Of a stretch of 64,000 nucleotides of DNA, positions 53,429 through 62,657 are shown piece by piece. Each line of letters starts with the position of its first letter. Position 1 is the stretch's first letter. Both the position numbers and the translations under genes were made by a program. The notes under the pieces were generated by a model that made no database searches, was not told the origin of the DNA, and saw nothing but the letters and a program-made list of their open reading frames with translations. Source of the stretch: Auraticoccus monumenti (lineage in GTDB: Bacteria > Actinomycetota > Actinomycetes > Propionibacteriales > Propionibacteriaceae); assembly GCF_900101785.1 (NCBI RefSeq), contig NZ_LT629688.1, positions 1,922,001 to 1,986,000 of the forward strand, given 5' to 3'.

Positions 53429-54517
53429 TCAGGCGACGGTGCGGTCGTCCAGGGCGTCGTGGTCCCAGTCGATGCCGAGGCCTGGGCGGCTCGGGGCGTG
53501 GGCGCGGCCACCGCTGATCCCCATCTCCGCACCGGTGACGGCGCGCAGCTGCGGGATGTGCTCGACGTAGCGACCGTTGGGGACCGCCGCCACCAGGCTG
53601 ACGTGCAGCTCCATCAGGAAGTGCGGGCACACCTCGACGTCGTAGGCCTCGGCCAGGTGGGCCACCTTCAGCCACGGCGTGATGCCGCCGACGCGGGCCA
53701 CGTCGACCTGGACGACCGAGGCGGCGCCGCGGTGCAGGTAGTCGCGGAACTGGCCGAGTGAGTACAACGACTCACCCACCGCGACCGGGATGCTGGTGGA
53801 GCGCACCAGGTGCGCGTGCCCGGAGACGTCGTCGGCCGGCAGCGGCTCCTCGAACCAGGAGAGGTCCACCTCCTCGAAGGCGCGGGCCCGGCGCACGGCC
53901 TCGGCGGCGGTCATCGACTGGTTGGCGTCGACCATGATGTCCAGCCCGTCACCCACCGCCGCCCGGACCGCCCGGAGCCGTTCCAGGTCCTCCTGCAGCC
54001 GGGGCTTGCCGACCTTGAGCTTCACCCCGCCCCACCCCGCCCGCTGCGAGGCCAGCGCCCCGGCCACCAGCTCGTCGGTGCCCAGGTGCAGCCAGCCGCC
54101 CTCGGTGTCGTAGAGCGGCACGTCGGCGCAGAAGCCGCCGGCCACCTGCCACAGCGGGGCGGAGGCCCGCAGGCACCGCAGGTCCCACAGCGCGGTGTCC
54201 ACCGCCGCCAGCGCCAGGGAGGTGATCGCGCCCACGGTGGTGGCGCGGGTGGAGGCGAACAGGTCCTGCCACACAGCCTCCACGGTGGCCGCCTCCCGAC
54301 CGGGCAGCCGGGGCAGGAGGTGGTCGGTCAGCATCGAGAGCACGGCCCGGCCACCCGTGCCGATGGTGTAGGAGTAGCCGGTCCCGGTCAGCCCGTCGTC
54401 GGTGTCGATCTCCACCAGCAGGGTCTCCTGCTTGAGGAAGGCCTGGACGGCGTCGGTGCGGACGGTCTCCACCTCGACGTCGACCAGCCGTGCGCGGGCG
54501 GCGGTGATGGTGGGCAT
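53429..54517 (-). CDS. Mandelate racemase/muconate lactonizing enzyme-family protein (enolase superfamily)
   Basis: A 362-aa cytoplasmic protein starting at ATG 54517 after GAGGAGAC. Enolase-superfamily residues are clear: KLKVGK (base Lys), MVDANQSMT (Asp ligand), FEEPLPADD (Glu), VGESLYSLG (Glu) and CPHFLMELH (His base). This set fits the mandelate-racemase subgroup of acid-sugar dehydratases or racemases; the exact substrate cannot be assigned. It is last in a three-gene minus-strand unit after an FMN hydroxyacid dehydrogenase and an AEC transporter. Confidence 0.9.
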   Translation of the reverse strand: MPTITAARARLVDVEVETVRTDAVQAFLKQETLLVEIDTDDGLTGTGYSYTIGTGGRAVLSMLTDHLLPRLPGREAATVEAVWQDLFASTRATTVGAITSLALAAVDTALWDLRCLRASAPLWQVAGGFCADVPLYDTEGGWLHLGTDELVAGALASQRAGWGGVKLKVGKPRLQEDLERLRAVRAAVGDGLDIMVDANQSMTAAEAVRRARAFEEVDLSWFEEPLPADDVSGHAHLVRSTSIPVAVGESLYSLGQFRDYLHRGAASVVQVDVARVGGITPWLKVAHLAEAYDVEVCPHFLMELHVSLVAAVPNGRYVEHIPQLRAVTGAEMGISGGRAHAPSRPGLGIDWDHDALDDRTVA

Positions 54518-54650
54518 CGGGTCTCCTCGGCGTCGGCGGAGCAGGAGCCGGGGCAGCCGCGTCCGCGGGTCACGGGCCGGGCGCTCGAGGGCTCCTGCCG
54601 CGCATCGTAGGGGATCGACCGCGCCCGTGGAGGGGCCGAGACCCCTCCGC

Positions 54651-55586
54651 TCAGCCCAGCAGCAGGGCGATCAGCAGGCTGACCGGCAGGCAGGTCAGCG
54701 TGGTGACCGCGATCACCTCGCGAGCCACCGCCTCACCGGTCCGGTAGCGGGTGGAGAGCAGGAAGATGTTCTGTGCCGTGGGCAGGGCGGCGGTCATCAC
54801 CACCCCGAGCAGGACCGCTCCCTCGAGCCCGAGCGAGCCGGCCACCAGCCAGGCGACGACGGGCTGCACTCCCAGCTTGAGGGTCGTGGCCAGCCCCACC
54901 TGCGCGTTGTGCCCGGAGCGTCCCGGGGGCGGGTTGAGCCGCAGCGAGATGCCGTAGCTGATCAGCATCGCCGGGATCGCGGCCCCGGCCAGCAGCGACA
55001 GCGGCGCCTCGACCACCAGCGGTAGCGGCCAGCCGGTGGCCGCCAGCACCACCCCGGCCGCGGAGGCGAGGGTCAGCGGGTTGGTCAGCACCCGCCGCCA
55101 GGGGGACGTCCTGCGTGCGGGACCGGCCCGGGACCGGTCCCGGGCGGCCAGGTGGTCCAGCGCGGCGAGACTCGCGGGCTGGACCAGCAGCAGCTGCAGC
55201 AGCAGCGTCGGGACCACCACCGAGGGGTCGCCGAGGACGTAGCCGGTCACCGCGATGCCAAGGTTGCCGGCGTTGACGTAGCCCGAGGACAGCGCCCCGA
55301 TCAGCGTCTCCCCGGCCGGTCGTCGCCATGCCAACCAGGAGACCAGCGCGTAGACGGTGAGCACCGCGGCCAGCGAGGCGGTCGAGGCCACCAGGTTGGC
55401 CGCCAGCTCCCGGTCCAGCTCCACCCGGCTGATGGTCAGCACCATCAGCGCGGGGAGGGCGGCGAAGAAGGACAGGTCGGCGATCACCCGCTGGCCGCGG
55501 GCGTCGATGATCCGCAGGTGCGCCAGCAGCAGGCCCACCAGCACCACCACCAGGATCGTGGTGAAGCCGACGACCACCGACCCCAC
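54651..55586 (-). CDS. AEC-family transporter (auxin efflux carrier/malonate permease type)
   Basis: A 311-aa inner-membrane carrier from GTG 55586 with about ten hydrophobic segments: GFTTILVVVLVGLLLAHL at the start, GYVNAGNLGIAVTGYVLGD (the family's conserved Asn motif) in the middle, and VTTLTCLPVSLLIALLLG at the end. AEC proteins move auxin, malonate, malate or other organic acids. Between a hydroxyacid dehydrogenase and an enolase-superfamily gene, it is the best candidate in the window for aldarate or hydroxyacid uptake, by inference. Confidence 0.9.
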   Translation of the reverse strand: MGSVVVGFTTILVVVLVGLLLAHLRIIDARGQRVIADLSFFAALPALMVLTISRVELDRELAANLVASTASLAAVLTVYALVSWLAWRRPAGETLIGALSSGYVNAGNLGIAVTGYVLGDPSVVVPTLLLQLLLVQPASLAALDHLAARDRSRAGPARRTSPWRRVLTNPLTLASAAGVVLAATGWPLPLVVEAPLSLLAGAAIPAMLISYGISLRLNPPPGRSGHNAQVGLATTLKLGVQPVVAWLVAGSLGLEGAVLLGVVMTAALPTAQNIFLLSTRYRTGEAVAREVIAVTTLTCLPVSLLIALLLG

Positions 55587-55618
55587 TCAGCCGCCCGCCG
55601 GCCGTGGCGGGCGGGCGG

Positions 55619-56905
55619 TCACCGCCGGAGCCGGACGTGCTGCGGACCGAGCTCCGCGATGGTCGAGACCCCCAGCAGGGACATCGTGCGCACCATCTCC
55701 GATGCGAGGATGTCGATCACCGTGTCCACCCCGGCCTGCCCACCGACCATCAGCCCGTAGAGGTACGGACGCCCGATCAGCGCGGCGGTGGCTCCGAGGG
55801 CCAGCGCGGCGACCACGTCGGCCCCGCTCCGCACGCCGGAGTCGATGTAGACCTCGGCCCGGTCGCCGACGGCGTCCACCACCGCCGGCAGCAGCTCCAG
55901 CGGCACCGGGGAGCGGTCCAGCTGGCGCCCGCCGTGGTTGGAGAGCACGACCGCGTCCGCGCCGGCGTCCACGGACTGGATGGCGTCCTCGACCGAGAGC
56001 ACGCCCTTGACCACCACCGGGCCTCCCCAGGCCTCCTTGAGCCAGGTGACGTCGGAGGGCCGCAGCCCCTGCTCGCGGAGCACGTTCGACATCCCCCAGC
56101 GCCCGTAGGGGGAGCCCTCGGGGAAGGTGGCGAAGCGCAGCGGCTCGGTGGTCAGGATGTTGGCCACCCAGCCGGGGTGGCGCGCCAGGTCGGCGAAGGT
56201 GCGGGCGGTGAGCTGCGGCGGGATGGCGAAGCCGTTGCGGACGTCCTTGACCTTGAGCCCGGTGGTGCTGGTGTCGATGGTCATCATGGCGGCCTCGTAG
56301 CCGTGGGCCTTGGCCTCCCGCAGGTGCTGCTCGGAGACCGCCCGGTCGGCCATCACGTAGAACTGGTACCAGTTCCGCCCCTGCGGCGCGGCGGCGGCGA
56401 CGTCGCCGATCGAGGTGGTGCCGTAGGTGGAGAGCGTGTAGGGCACCCCCGCCGCAGCTGCGGCCGCGGCCACCGCGCGCTCACCGCTGTGGTGGCTCAG
56501 CCGGGTGTAGCCGGTGGGGGCCAGGGCGAGCGGGAACGGCACCCGACGGCCGAGCACGGTGCTGGAGGTGTCGGGGTCCCCGACCTGGCCGTAGGAGGTG
56601 GGTCGCAGCTCGAGGCTGCGGAAGGCCTCGCGGTTGCGGTCCAGCGAGACCTCCGACTCCGCGCCGCTGTGCACGTAGTCGAAGACCGCACCCGGGACGC
56701 GGCGGCGGGCCAGCCGCTCGACGTCGTCGACGGTGACGCAGCGGCCGAGGCGGCGCTCGGCCGCCTCGCGGTGCCAGGGCCGGGTGACGAGGAAGGGCTC
56801 CACGTCGCGCCAGCGGGGGAGCCGTCGGCGGGTCGGCACCGGGGCGGAGCGACGGCGGACCGGCGCGGCGTCGGGGACGACCGAGGTCGGGACCTCTTCG
56901 GACAT
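55619..56905 (-). CDS. FMN-dependent alpha-hydroxy-acid dehydrogenase/oxidase (LldD-like)
   Basis: A 428-aa flavoprotein from ATG 56905 with GGAGG five bases ahead. It shows APTGYTRLSHHSGERAVA, YQFYVMADR, TIDTSTTGLKVKDVRNGF, VVVKGVLSVEDA and the family signature VLSNHGGRQLDRSP with catalytic His and Arg, then IDSGVRSGADVVAALALGA. It oxidises an L-2-hydroxy acid to a 2-keto acid, for example lactate or a related compound. It shares the divergent promoter region 56906-56977 with the talarate/galactarate dehydratase gene and leads an operon with the AEC carrier. Confidence 0.93.
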   Translation of the reverse strand: MSEEVPTSVVPDAAPVRRRSAPVPTRRRLPRWRDVEPFLVTRPWHREAAERRLGRCVTVDDVERLARRRVPGAVFDYVHSGAESEVSLDRNREAFRSLELRPTSYGQVGDPDTSSTVLGRRVPFPLALAPTGYTRLSHHSGERAVAAAAAAAGVPYTLSTYGTTSIGDVAAAAPQGRNWYQFYVMADRAVSEQHLREAKAHGYEAAMMTIDTSTTGLKVKDVRNGFAIPPQLTARTFADLARHPGWVANILTTEPLRFATFPEGSPYGRWGMSNVLREQGLRPSDVTWLKEAWGGPVVVKGVLSVEDAIQSVDAGADAVVLSNHGGRQLDRSPVPLELLPAVVDAVGDRAEVYIDSGVRSGADVVAALALGATAALIGRPYLYGLMVGGQAGVDTVIDILASEMVRTMSLLGVSTIAELGPQHVRLRR

Positions 56906-56919
56906 CTTGCCTCCAGGAC

Positions 56920-56954
56920 ACTCATCGGATAACTTCTGGACTCATCATACAAGT
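56920..56954. promoter_or_regulatory. Phased direct repeats in AT-rich divergent promoter region
   Basis: ACTCATC occurs at 56920 and again at 56940, exactly 20 bp (two helical turns) apart, in the only AT-rich patch between two divergent catabolic genes. The FadR-type regulator encoded at 58102 is a candidate binder. No full FadR palindrome is evident. Confidence 0.45.
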
Positions 56955-56977
56955 GGTTCGACCCGAGGAGAACGCCC

Positions 56978-58105
56978 GTGCCCGACTCCATCGCCTCCCT
57001 CCAGCTCTCCTCGGTCGTGCTGCCGCTGGAGAACCCGGTCAGTGACGCCAAGGTCCTCACCGGCCGGCAGAAGCCGCTGACCGAGGTGGTGCTGCTGTTC
57101 GCCGAGGTGACCACCACCGACGGCGTGGAGGGGATGGGGTTCAGCTACTCCAAGCGGGCCGGCGGGCCGGCGCAGTACGCCCACCTCTGCGAGATCGCCG
57201 ACGTGGCCATCGGGCAGGACCCCTCCGACATCGCCAAGGTCTACGACTCCCTGCTCTGGGCCGGGGCCTCGGTCGGGCGCTCGGGCGTGGCCACCCAGGC
57301 CATCGCCGCCCTGGACGTCGCCCTGCACGACCTCAAGGCCCGCCGGGCCGGGTTGCCGCTGGCCAAGCTGCTCGGCGCCTACCGGGACTCCTGCCGGGTC
57401 TACAACACCTCCGGCGGCTTCCTGCAGGCCTCGGTGGAGGAGATCAAGGAGAAGGCCACCGCCTCGCTGGAGGCCGGCATCGGCGGCATCAAGATCAAGG
57501 TCGGCCAGCCCGACTGGCGCACCGACCTGGAGCGGGTGGCTGCGGTCCGCGAGCACCTCGGCGCGACCCCGATGATGGTCGACGCCAACCAGCAGTGGGA
57601 CCGGGCCCGGGCCCGGCGGATGTGCCGGGAGCTCGAGGCCTACGACCTGGTCTGGGTGGAGGAGCCGCTGGACGCCTGGGACGCCCAGGGCCACGCCGAC
57701 CTCAGCCACACCTTCGACACCCCGATCGCCACCGGGGAGATGCTGACCTCCGTGCCGGAGCACCTGGCCCTGCTGGAGGCCGGCTACCGGGGCATCGTGC
57801 AGCCCGACGCCCCCCGGATCGGCGGCATCACGCCCTTCCTCCGCTTCGCCACCCTCGCGTCCCAGGCCGGTCTCGCGCTGGCCCCGCACTACGCGATGGA
57901 GATCCACATGCACCTGGCCGCGGCCTACCCGACCGAGCCGTGGGTGGAGCACTTCGAGTGGCTGAACCCGCTGTTCGAGGAGCGGATGGAGATCCGCGAC
58001 GGCCGGATGTGGCTGCCCGACCGCCCGGGACTCGGCTTCACCCTGAGCGAGCAGATGCGGGCCCACACCGTGGCCACGGCGAGCTTCGGGAGCCCGCGCG
58101 GGTGA
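56978..58105 (+). CDS. L-talarate/galactarate dehydratase-type enzyme (enolase superfamily)
   Basis: A 375-aa protein from GTG 56978 behind GAGGAG. The N-terminal PLENPVSDAKVLTGRQKPL is close to the L-talarate/galactarate dehydratase signature as I know it. Catalytic residues are present: GIKIKVGQP (Lys), MVDANQQWD (Asp), VEEPLDAWD (Glu), TGEMLTSV (Glu) and APHYAMEIHMH (His). It removes water from galactarate or talarate to give a 5-keto-4-deoxy-hexarate, the substrate of the KdgD-type enzyme at 61735. Its stop overlaps the regulator start (GTGA). Confidence 0.9.
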   Translation: MPDSIASLQLSSVVLPLENPVSDAKVLTGRQKPLTEVVLLFAEVTTTDGVEGMGFSYSKRAGGPAQYAHLCEIADVAIGQDPSDIAKVYDSLLWAGASVGRSGVATQAIAALDVALHDLKARRAGLPLAKLLGAYRDSCRVYNTSGGFLQASVEEIKEKATASLEAGIGGIKIKVGQPDWRTDLERVAAVREHLGATPMMVDANQQWDRARARRMCRELEAYDLVWVEEPLDAWDAQGHADLSHTFDTPIATGEMLTSVPEHLALLEAGYRGIVQPDAPRIGGITPFLRFATLASQAGLALAPHYAMEIHMHLAAAYPTEPWVEHFEWLNPLFEERMEIRDGRMWLPDRPGLGFTLSEQMRAHTVATASFGSPRG

Positions 58106-58782
58106 CCGGCACCCTGGCCCAGCAGGTGGTGGCCGGCGTCAAGGAGCAGATCCTGGCCGGAGAGCTGGCCCCGGGGGCGAGGTTGCCCTCGGAGTCCAGC
58201 CTGATCGCCACCTTCGGGGTCTCCCGGACGGTGGTGCGCGAGGCGGTCTCCCGGCTGCAGGCCGAGGGGCTGGTGGAGACCTTCCAGGGCCGCGGCTCCT
58301 TCGTGCTGGCCGTCCCCGAGCCGTCGCCGTTCACCCTGCAGGCCTCGGCGCTGCGGACGTCGGCCGACGTGCTGGACATGATCGACTTCCGGCTCGGGGT
58401 GGAGTGCGAGGCGGCATCGCTGGCCGCGCGCCGGCTGTCGGCGACGTCCCGGGTGGGGGTGGAGGAGGCGCTGGCCGCCCTCGACGACGAGGCCCCCGAG
58501 CACGCCGTGGAGGCCGACTTCGCCTTCCACCGGGCGGTGGCCCGGGCCAGCGGCAACCGGTTCTTCGTCGACCTGCTGGACTCCCTCGGACCGATGATGA
58601 TCATGCTCCCGCGGACCCGGCTGGGGGAGGAGCACTCACCCAGCGAGACCGCCTCCGCCGACCGCCTCCGCCGCGAGCACCAGGCGATCGCCGCCGCCGT
58701 GCTGGCCGGTGACGCCGACGGCGCCCGGGCCGCGATGCGCGTCCACCTGGCCAGCACCCGCCGCCGTCTCAGCCCCGCCTGA
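58102..58782 (+). CDS. FadR-subfamily GntR transcriptional regulator
   Basis: A 226-aa regulator starting at GTG 58102 within the stop of the dehydratase gene. The winged helix reads LPSESSLIATFGVSRTVVREAVSRLQAEGLVE, with wing FQGRGSFVL. The all-helical FCD domain follows (IDFRLGVECEAASLAARRL, FHRAVARASGN, HQAIAAAVLAGDADGARAAMRVH) with the His/Asp metal-site pattern. FCD regulators bind organic acids. Coupling to the dehydratase suggests it senses an aldarate or product and controls the divergent promoter at 56906-56977. Confidence 0.93.
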   Translation: MTGTLAQQVVAGVKEQILAGELAPGARLPSESSLIATFGVSRTVVREAVSRLQAEGLVETFQGRGSFVLAVPEPSPFTLQASALRTSADVLDMIDFRLGVECEAASLAARRLSATSRVGVEEALAALDDEAPEHAVEADFAFHRAVARASGNRFFVDLLDSLGPMMIMLPRTRLGEEHSPSETASADRLRREHQAIAAAVLAGDADGARAAMRVHLASTRRRLSPA

Positions 58783-58861
58783 CCGCTGTCGATCCGGGCA
58801 CCCCTCGCACGTCATGGTGGTGACGGCGGGCAGCGGGTCCGCCGCGAGCCGAGGAGGAGCA

Positions 58862-59227
58862 GTGCCCGAGTACCTCATCTACTTCAACCAGCAGTGGGTC
58901 GGGGACCACACCGAGGAGTGGTTCCGCAGCCGGGTGGAGCCGTCGGTGGCCGTGGTGCACGACATGGAGGCCGCTGGCGTCCTGGTCTACGCCGGCGGTC
59001 TGGTGGAGGGCGCGCCCGCGTTCAGCGCCGACGCCACCAGCGGCACGCTCACCTTCTCCGAGGGGCCCTACACCGAGACCACGGAGGTCCTGGGTGGTCT
59101 CACCATCGTCGACGTGCCCGACGAGGCGACCGCCCGGATGTGGGCCGGGCGGATCGCCGAGGGGTGCGGCTGGCCGCAGGAGGTGCGTCTGTTCTCGCCC
59201 CGCCCGGACCGCCCGCGGAACCCCTGA
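58862..59227 (+). CDS. YciI-family (YCII-related) protein
   Basis: A 121-aa protein from GTG 58862 with GAGGAGGAGC just before. It shows the DGBP/YciI-like pattern YLIYFNQQWVGDHTEEW, GVLVYAGGLVEGAPAF and DGPYTETTE-like SEGPYTETTEVLGGLTIVDV, as in YCII-related proteins found with sigma factors. Function is generally unknown. It is convergent with the downstream dehydratase-like gene, 10 bp from its stop. Confidence 0.85.
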   Translation: MPEYLIYFNQQWVGDHTEEWFRSRVEPSVAVVHDMEAAGVLVYAGGLVEGAPAFSADATSGTLTFSEGPYTETTEVLGGLTIVDVPDEATARMWAGRIAEGCGWPQEVRLFSPRPDRPRNP

Positions 59228-59237
59228 CGGGTCCCGC

Positions 59238-60500
59238 TCACCAGCGCAGCGTGTTGGGGGTGAAGTCGGGCTGCACCGTCTGCATGTAGGCGGTGTCGGC
59301 GCGGGCGCGGATGCCGCTGGAGAGGTACTGATCGTGCAGCCGTCCGAGCGCGTCGCGGTCCAGCTCCACGCCCAGCCCAGCGCCCGTGGGCACCGGCACC
59401 GAGCCGTCGACGAACTCCAGCACCCCGGGGAGCACCACGTCCTCGGTCTTCCACGGGTAGTGGGTGTCGCAGGCGTAGGTGAGGTTCGGGGTGGCGGCGG
59501 CCAGGTGCGTCATCGCGGCCAGGCTGACCCCCAGGTGGGAGTTGCTGTGCATGGACAGCCTCAGCCCGAAGGTGTCGCAGATCCCGGCCAGCAGCGTGGA
59601 GCGGCGCAGCCCGCCCCACAGGTGGTGGTCGGAGAGGATGACGTCCACCGCACCCTCCCGGACCGCCGGCGGGACGTGGTCGAAGGCGATCACGCACATG
59701 TTGGTGGCCAGCGGGAGGGAGGTGCGGGCGCGCACCTGGGCCATCCGGTCGATGCCCAGGGTGGGGTCCTCGAGGTACTCCAGCACCCCACCGAGCCGGT
59801 CGGCCACCTGCAGCGAGGTCTCCACCGTCCAGCCGCAGTTGGGGTCCAGCCGCAGCGGCACGCCGGGGAAGGCGTCGGCCAGCGCCTCGACCGCCTCGCA
59901 CTCCTGGTCCGGGGGCAGCACGCCGCCCTTGAGCTTCAGCGAGCCGAAGCCCCAGCCGTCGACCATCCGGCGGGCCTGGGCCACGACCTGCTCCGGGGTC
60001 AGCGCCTCGCCCCACTCGTCGGCGTCCTGGCCGGGGTGGGCGCCCCACTTGTAGAACAGGTAGCCGCTGAACGGGACCCGGTCGCGGACCGCGCCGCCGA
60101 GCAGGTCCGAGACCGGTCGCCCGGTCTCGCGGCCCTGCAGGTCCAGGCAGGCCACCTCGAACGGGGAGAACACCTGGTCCACCGCGGAGTCGATGGCGAG
60201 CATCCCGCCGACGCTGTCCGACCCGCCACCGGTCTCCCGGCCCAGGGTCTCCACCACCACGCGGCGCAGCCCGTTCAGGTCGTACGGGTCGTGCCCGCCC
60301 AGCGCCTGCCCGACGGCTCGCAGCCGCTCCAGGTGCAGCTCGCCGGCGTAGGTCTCACCGAGCCCGAGGCTGCCGGCGTCGGTGTGCACCTCGACCATCG
60401 CGCGCAGGGCGTAGGGCTGGTGGACGCCGACCACGTTGAGCAGCGGCGGGTCGGCGAAGGCGACCGGGGTCACCACCACCCGGGAGATCCGCGAGCTCAT
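59238..60500 (-). CDS. Glucarate dehydratase-related enolase-superfamily enzyme
   Basis: A 420-aa protein; ATG 60500 is chosen because the family N-terminus (SRISRVVVTPVAFADPPLLN) starts there. It has LKLKGGVLPP (the KxK pair), LRLDPNCGW (Asp), YLEDPT (Glu), ATNMCVIAFDH (Asn), SDHHLWGG and the base in MHSNSHLGVS. The set matches the glucarate dehydratase subgroup, but the sequence is well diverged from the GudD-type copy at 62658, so substrate or stereochemistry may differ. It is divergent from the LysR gene. Confidence 0.88.
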   Translation of the reverse strand: MSSRISRVVVTPVAFADPPLLNVVGVHQPYALRAMVEVHTDAGSLGLGETYAGELHLERLRAVGQALGGHDPYDLNGLRRVVVETLGRETGGGSDSVGGMLAIDSAVDQVFSPFEVACLDLQGRETGRPVSDLLGGAVRDRVPFSGYLFYKWGAHPGQDADEWGEALTPEQVVAQARRMVDGWGFGSLKLKGGVLPPDQECEAVEALADAFPGVPLRLDPNCGWTVETSLQVADRLGGVLEYLEDPTLGIDRMAQVRARTSLPLATNMCVIAFDHVPPAVREGAVDVILSDHHLWGGLRRSTLLAGICDTFGLRLSMHSNSHLGVSLAAMTHLAAATPNLTYACDTHYPWKTEDVVLPGVLEFVDGSVPVPTGAGLGVELDRDALGRLHDQYLSSGIRARADTAYMQTVQPDFTPNTLRW

Positions 60501-60610
60501 CGGGTCGCCCCGGCGACGGACCCGCGGACGCCCGCGGTCGGCAGGAGCGGGCAGGGGTGCGGACGAAGAGCACGGGAGGGCATGGCGCCTCACTCCTTGG
60601 TCACCGGGGT

Positions 60611-60639
60611 GGTCGGCCGTCCGGCCGGTTGAGCCGACC
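60611..60639. promoter_or_regulatory. Inverted repeat in the lysR divergent promoter region
   Basis: GGTCGGC (60611-60617) and GCCGACC (60633-60639) flank 15 bases in the 200-bp gap between the dehydratase-like gene and the LysR gene. Inverted repeats of this size and spacing are common in LysR sites, but no match to a known motif is claimed. Confidence 0.4.
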
Positions 60640-60700
60640 GTACGAGGCTTGTGCGATGCCTGTCCAACGTCTGATCGGCATGGCCGGATACCTTCCCTGC

Positions 60701-61630
60701 ATGAGCATCACCCTGGACCAGGTCCGCTGCTTCATCGCCGTGGCCGAGGAGCTCCACTTCGGCCGGGCCGCGGAGCGGATGCAGATGACCCAGCCCCCGC
60801 TGTCGCGCCAGGTGCAGAAGCTGGAGCGCGGGGTGGGTGCCCGGCTGCTCGAGCGCGGCAGCCGCGGGGTGTCCCTGACGGCGGCCGGCACGGCCTTCCT
60901 GGACGACGCCTACCGGATGGTGGCCACCGTGGAGGCCTCCGTGGCCCACGCCCGGCGGGTGGAGGGCGGCTCGGCCGGCACCGTCCACCTCGGCTTCACC
61001 GCCGTCTCCGCGATCGGGGTGCTGGGACCGCTGCTCGGCCTGCTGGAGCAGGACCTGCCCGACGTCGAGGTCGTCCTGCACGAGCGGGTCAGCGGCGCCC
61101 AGGTGGAGGGTCTGCGCCGCGGTGAGCTCGACCTCGGTCTGGCCCGCCCGCCCTTCGACACCGGTGCGCTGTCCTCCCGGGTGGTGGCGCGCGAGCCGCT
61201 GCACGCGGCCGTCCCGGTGGGCCACCGGCTGGCCGGGGTGGAGGGTCCGCTCGGGCCGGAGGACTTCGACGCCCAGGCGGTGATCGGCTACCACCCGACC
61301 CAGGCCCGCTACTTCCACGAGCTGTCGGTCCGGTTCCTGCTCAACAGCCAGGCCCGCACCGAGCAGCACGTCCAGCAGGTGCTGACCGCGCTGCTGCTGG
61401 TGGCGGCCGGGCAGGGGGTGGCCTTCGTGCCGGCCAGCGCGGCGGCCCTGGGGGTGGCCGGGGTGGTGCACAAGCCGCTGGTGGACCTGGCCGGGGCCCA
61501 CGCCGACAGCGACCCTGCCCGCCCGGTGGAGCTGCACGCCATCTGGTCCCGGGGTGGGCTGACGCCGCTGCTGCGCCGGATCCTGCACCTGGTGCAGCAG
61601 GCCGCCGGTGGTGATGCCGTGAGGGCATGA
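60701..61630 (+). CDS. LysR-family transcriptional regulator
   Basis: A 309-aa regulator; ATG 60701 is supported by TACCTT six bases before (60689-60694). The N-terminal helix-turn-helix is typical: [38 protein letters not shown]. The effector domain includes [21 protein letters not shown] and [11 protein letters not shown]. The LysR protein probably controls its divergent dehydratase-like neighbour and the kdgD-gudD genes that follow, using an aldarate or keto acid as inducer, which is inference. Confidence 0.95.
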   Translation: MSITLDQVRCFIAVAEELHFGRAAERMQMTQPPLSRQVQKLERGVGARLLERGSRGVSLTAAGTAFLDDAYRMVATVEASVAHARRVEGGSAGTVHLGFTAVSAIGVLGPLLGLLEQDLPDVEVVLHERVSGAQVEGLRRGELDLGLARPPFDTGALSSRVVAREPLHAAVPVGHRLAGVEGPLGPEDFDAQAVIGYHPTQARYFHELSVRFLLNSQARTEQHVQQVLTALLLVAAGQGVAFVPASAAALGVAGVVHKPLVDLAGAHADSDPARPVELHAIWSRGGLTPLLRRILHLVQQAAGGDAVRA

Positions 61631-61734
61631 AGCCATGCGTCAGAGGTGTTGGACGGGTATCGATCCGGTTGTCTACGGTGGGAGGACGCGTCGGCGACCC
61701 TCGCCGCGCACCCGCCCAGACAAGGACCGCTGAC

Positions 61735-62652
61735 GTGCCTGCGCAGACCCCCTCCGAGCTCGCCGCCACCCTGGGCGGCGGCCTGCTCTCCTTCCCGGTG
61801 ACGCACTTCGCCGCCGACCTCTCCTTCGACGAGGCCGCCTACCGCGAGCACCTGGAGTGGCAGAGCGGCTACGACGTCGCCGCGCTGTTCGCCGCCGGCG
61901 GTACCGGTGAGGGGTTCTCGCTGACCCTGGAGGAGAGCACCCGGGTGGTGCGCACCGCCGTCGAGGGCGTCGCCGGCGCGGTGCCCGTGCTCGCCCCCGC
62001 CACCGGTTCCACCGCCAACGCGGTGGCCCAGGTCCGGGCGGCCGAGGAGGCCGGGGCCAGCGGCATCCTGCTGATGCCGCCCTACCTGTCCGAGGCCAGC
62101 CAGGCCGGTCTGGTCGACCACGTCTCGGCCATCTGCGCAGCCACCAGCCTGGGGGTCGTCTACTACAGCCGGGCCAACGCGGTGCTGCTGGACGAGGCCG
62201 TCGAGGTGGCCTGCGACCGCAACCCCAACCTGGTCGGCTTCAAGGACGGCGTCGGCAACATCGAGCAGATGACCCGCACCTACGCCCGGATGGGGGACCG
62301 GCTGGTCTACATCGGCGGCCTCCCCACCGCGGAGACCTTCGCGCTGCCGCTGCTGCAGCTCGGCGTCACCACCTACTCCTCGGCCATCTTCAACTTCGTG
62401 CCCGAGTTCGCCCTGGAGTTCTACGCCGCGGTGCGGGCCCAGGACCACACCGAGGTCTACCGCCGGCTGAACGAGTTCGTGATCCCCTACACCCGGCTCC
62501 GGGACCGGTCCAAGGGCTATGCGGTCTCCATCGTCAAGGCCGGTCTGCAGGTCGTGGGACGTCCGGCCGGACCCGTCCGCCCGCCGCTGACCAACCTGAC
62601 CGGTGACGAGCTGGCCGAGCTCGCCGAGCTCGTCCTCCCGATCGCGGGCTGA
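61735..62652 (+). CDS. kdgD: 5-dehydro-4-deoxyglucarate dehydratase (KdgD type)
   Basis: Decarboxylating dehydratase turning 5-keto-4-deoxyglucarate into 2,5-dioxopentanoate. The 305-aa protein starts at GTG 61735, AAGGA eight bases before. It is a DHDPS-family barrel with [38 protein letters not shown] and the Schiff-base Lys in [10 protein letters not shown]. The YYSRAN and FAAGGTGE forms favour KdgD over DapA. It is followed after five bases by gudD, with which it forms an operon. TACGGT at 61674-61679 could be its -10. Confidence 0.93.
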   Translation: MPAQTPSELAATLGGGLLSFPVTHFAADLSFDEAAYREHLEWQSGYDVAALFAAGGTGEGFSLTLEESTRVVRTAVEGVAGAVPVLAPATGSTANAVAQVRAAEEAGASGILLMPPYLSEASQAGLVDHVSAICAATSLGVVYYSRANAVLLDEAVEVACDRNPNLVGFKDGVGNIEQMTRTYARMGDRLVYIGGLPTAETFALPLLQLGVTTYSSAIFNFVPEFALEFYAAVRAQDHTEVYRRLNEFVIPYTRLRDRSKGYAVSIVKAGLQVVGRPAGPVRPPLTNLTGDELAELAELVLPIAG

Positions 62653-62657
62653 TCGCC

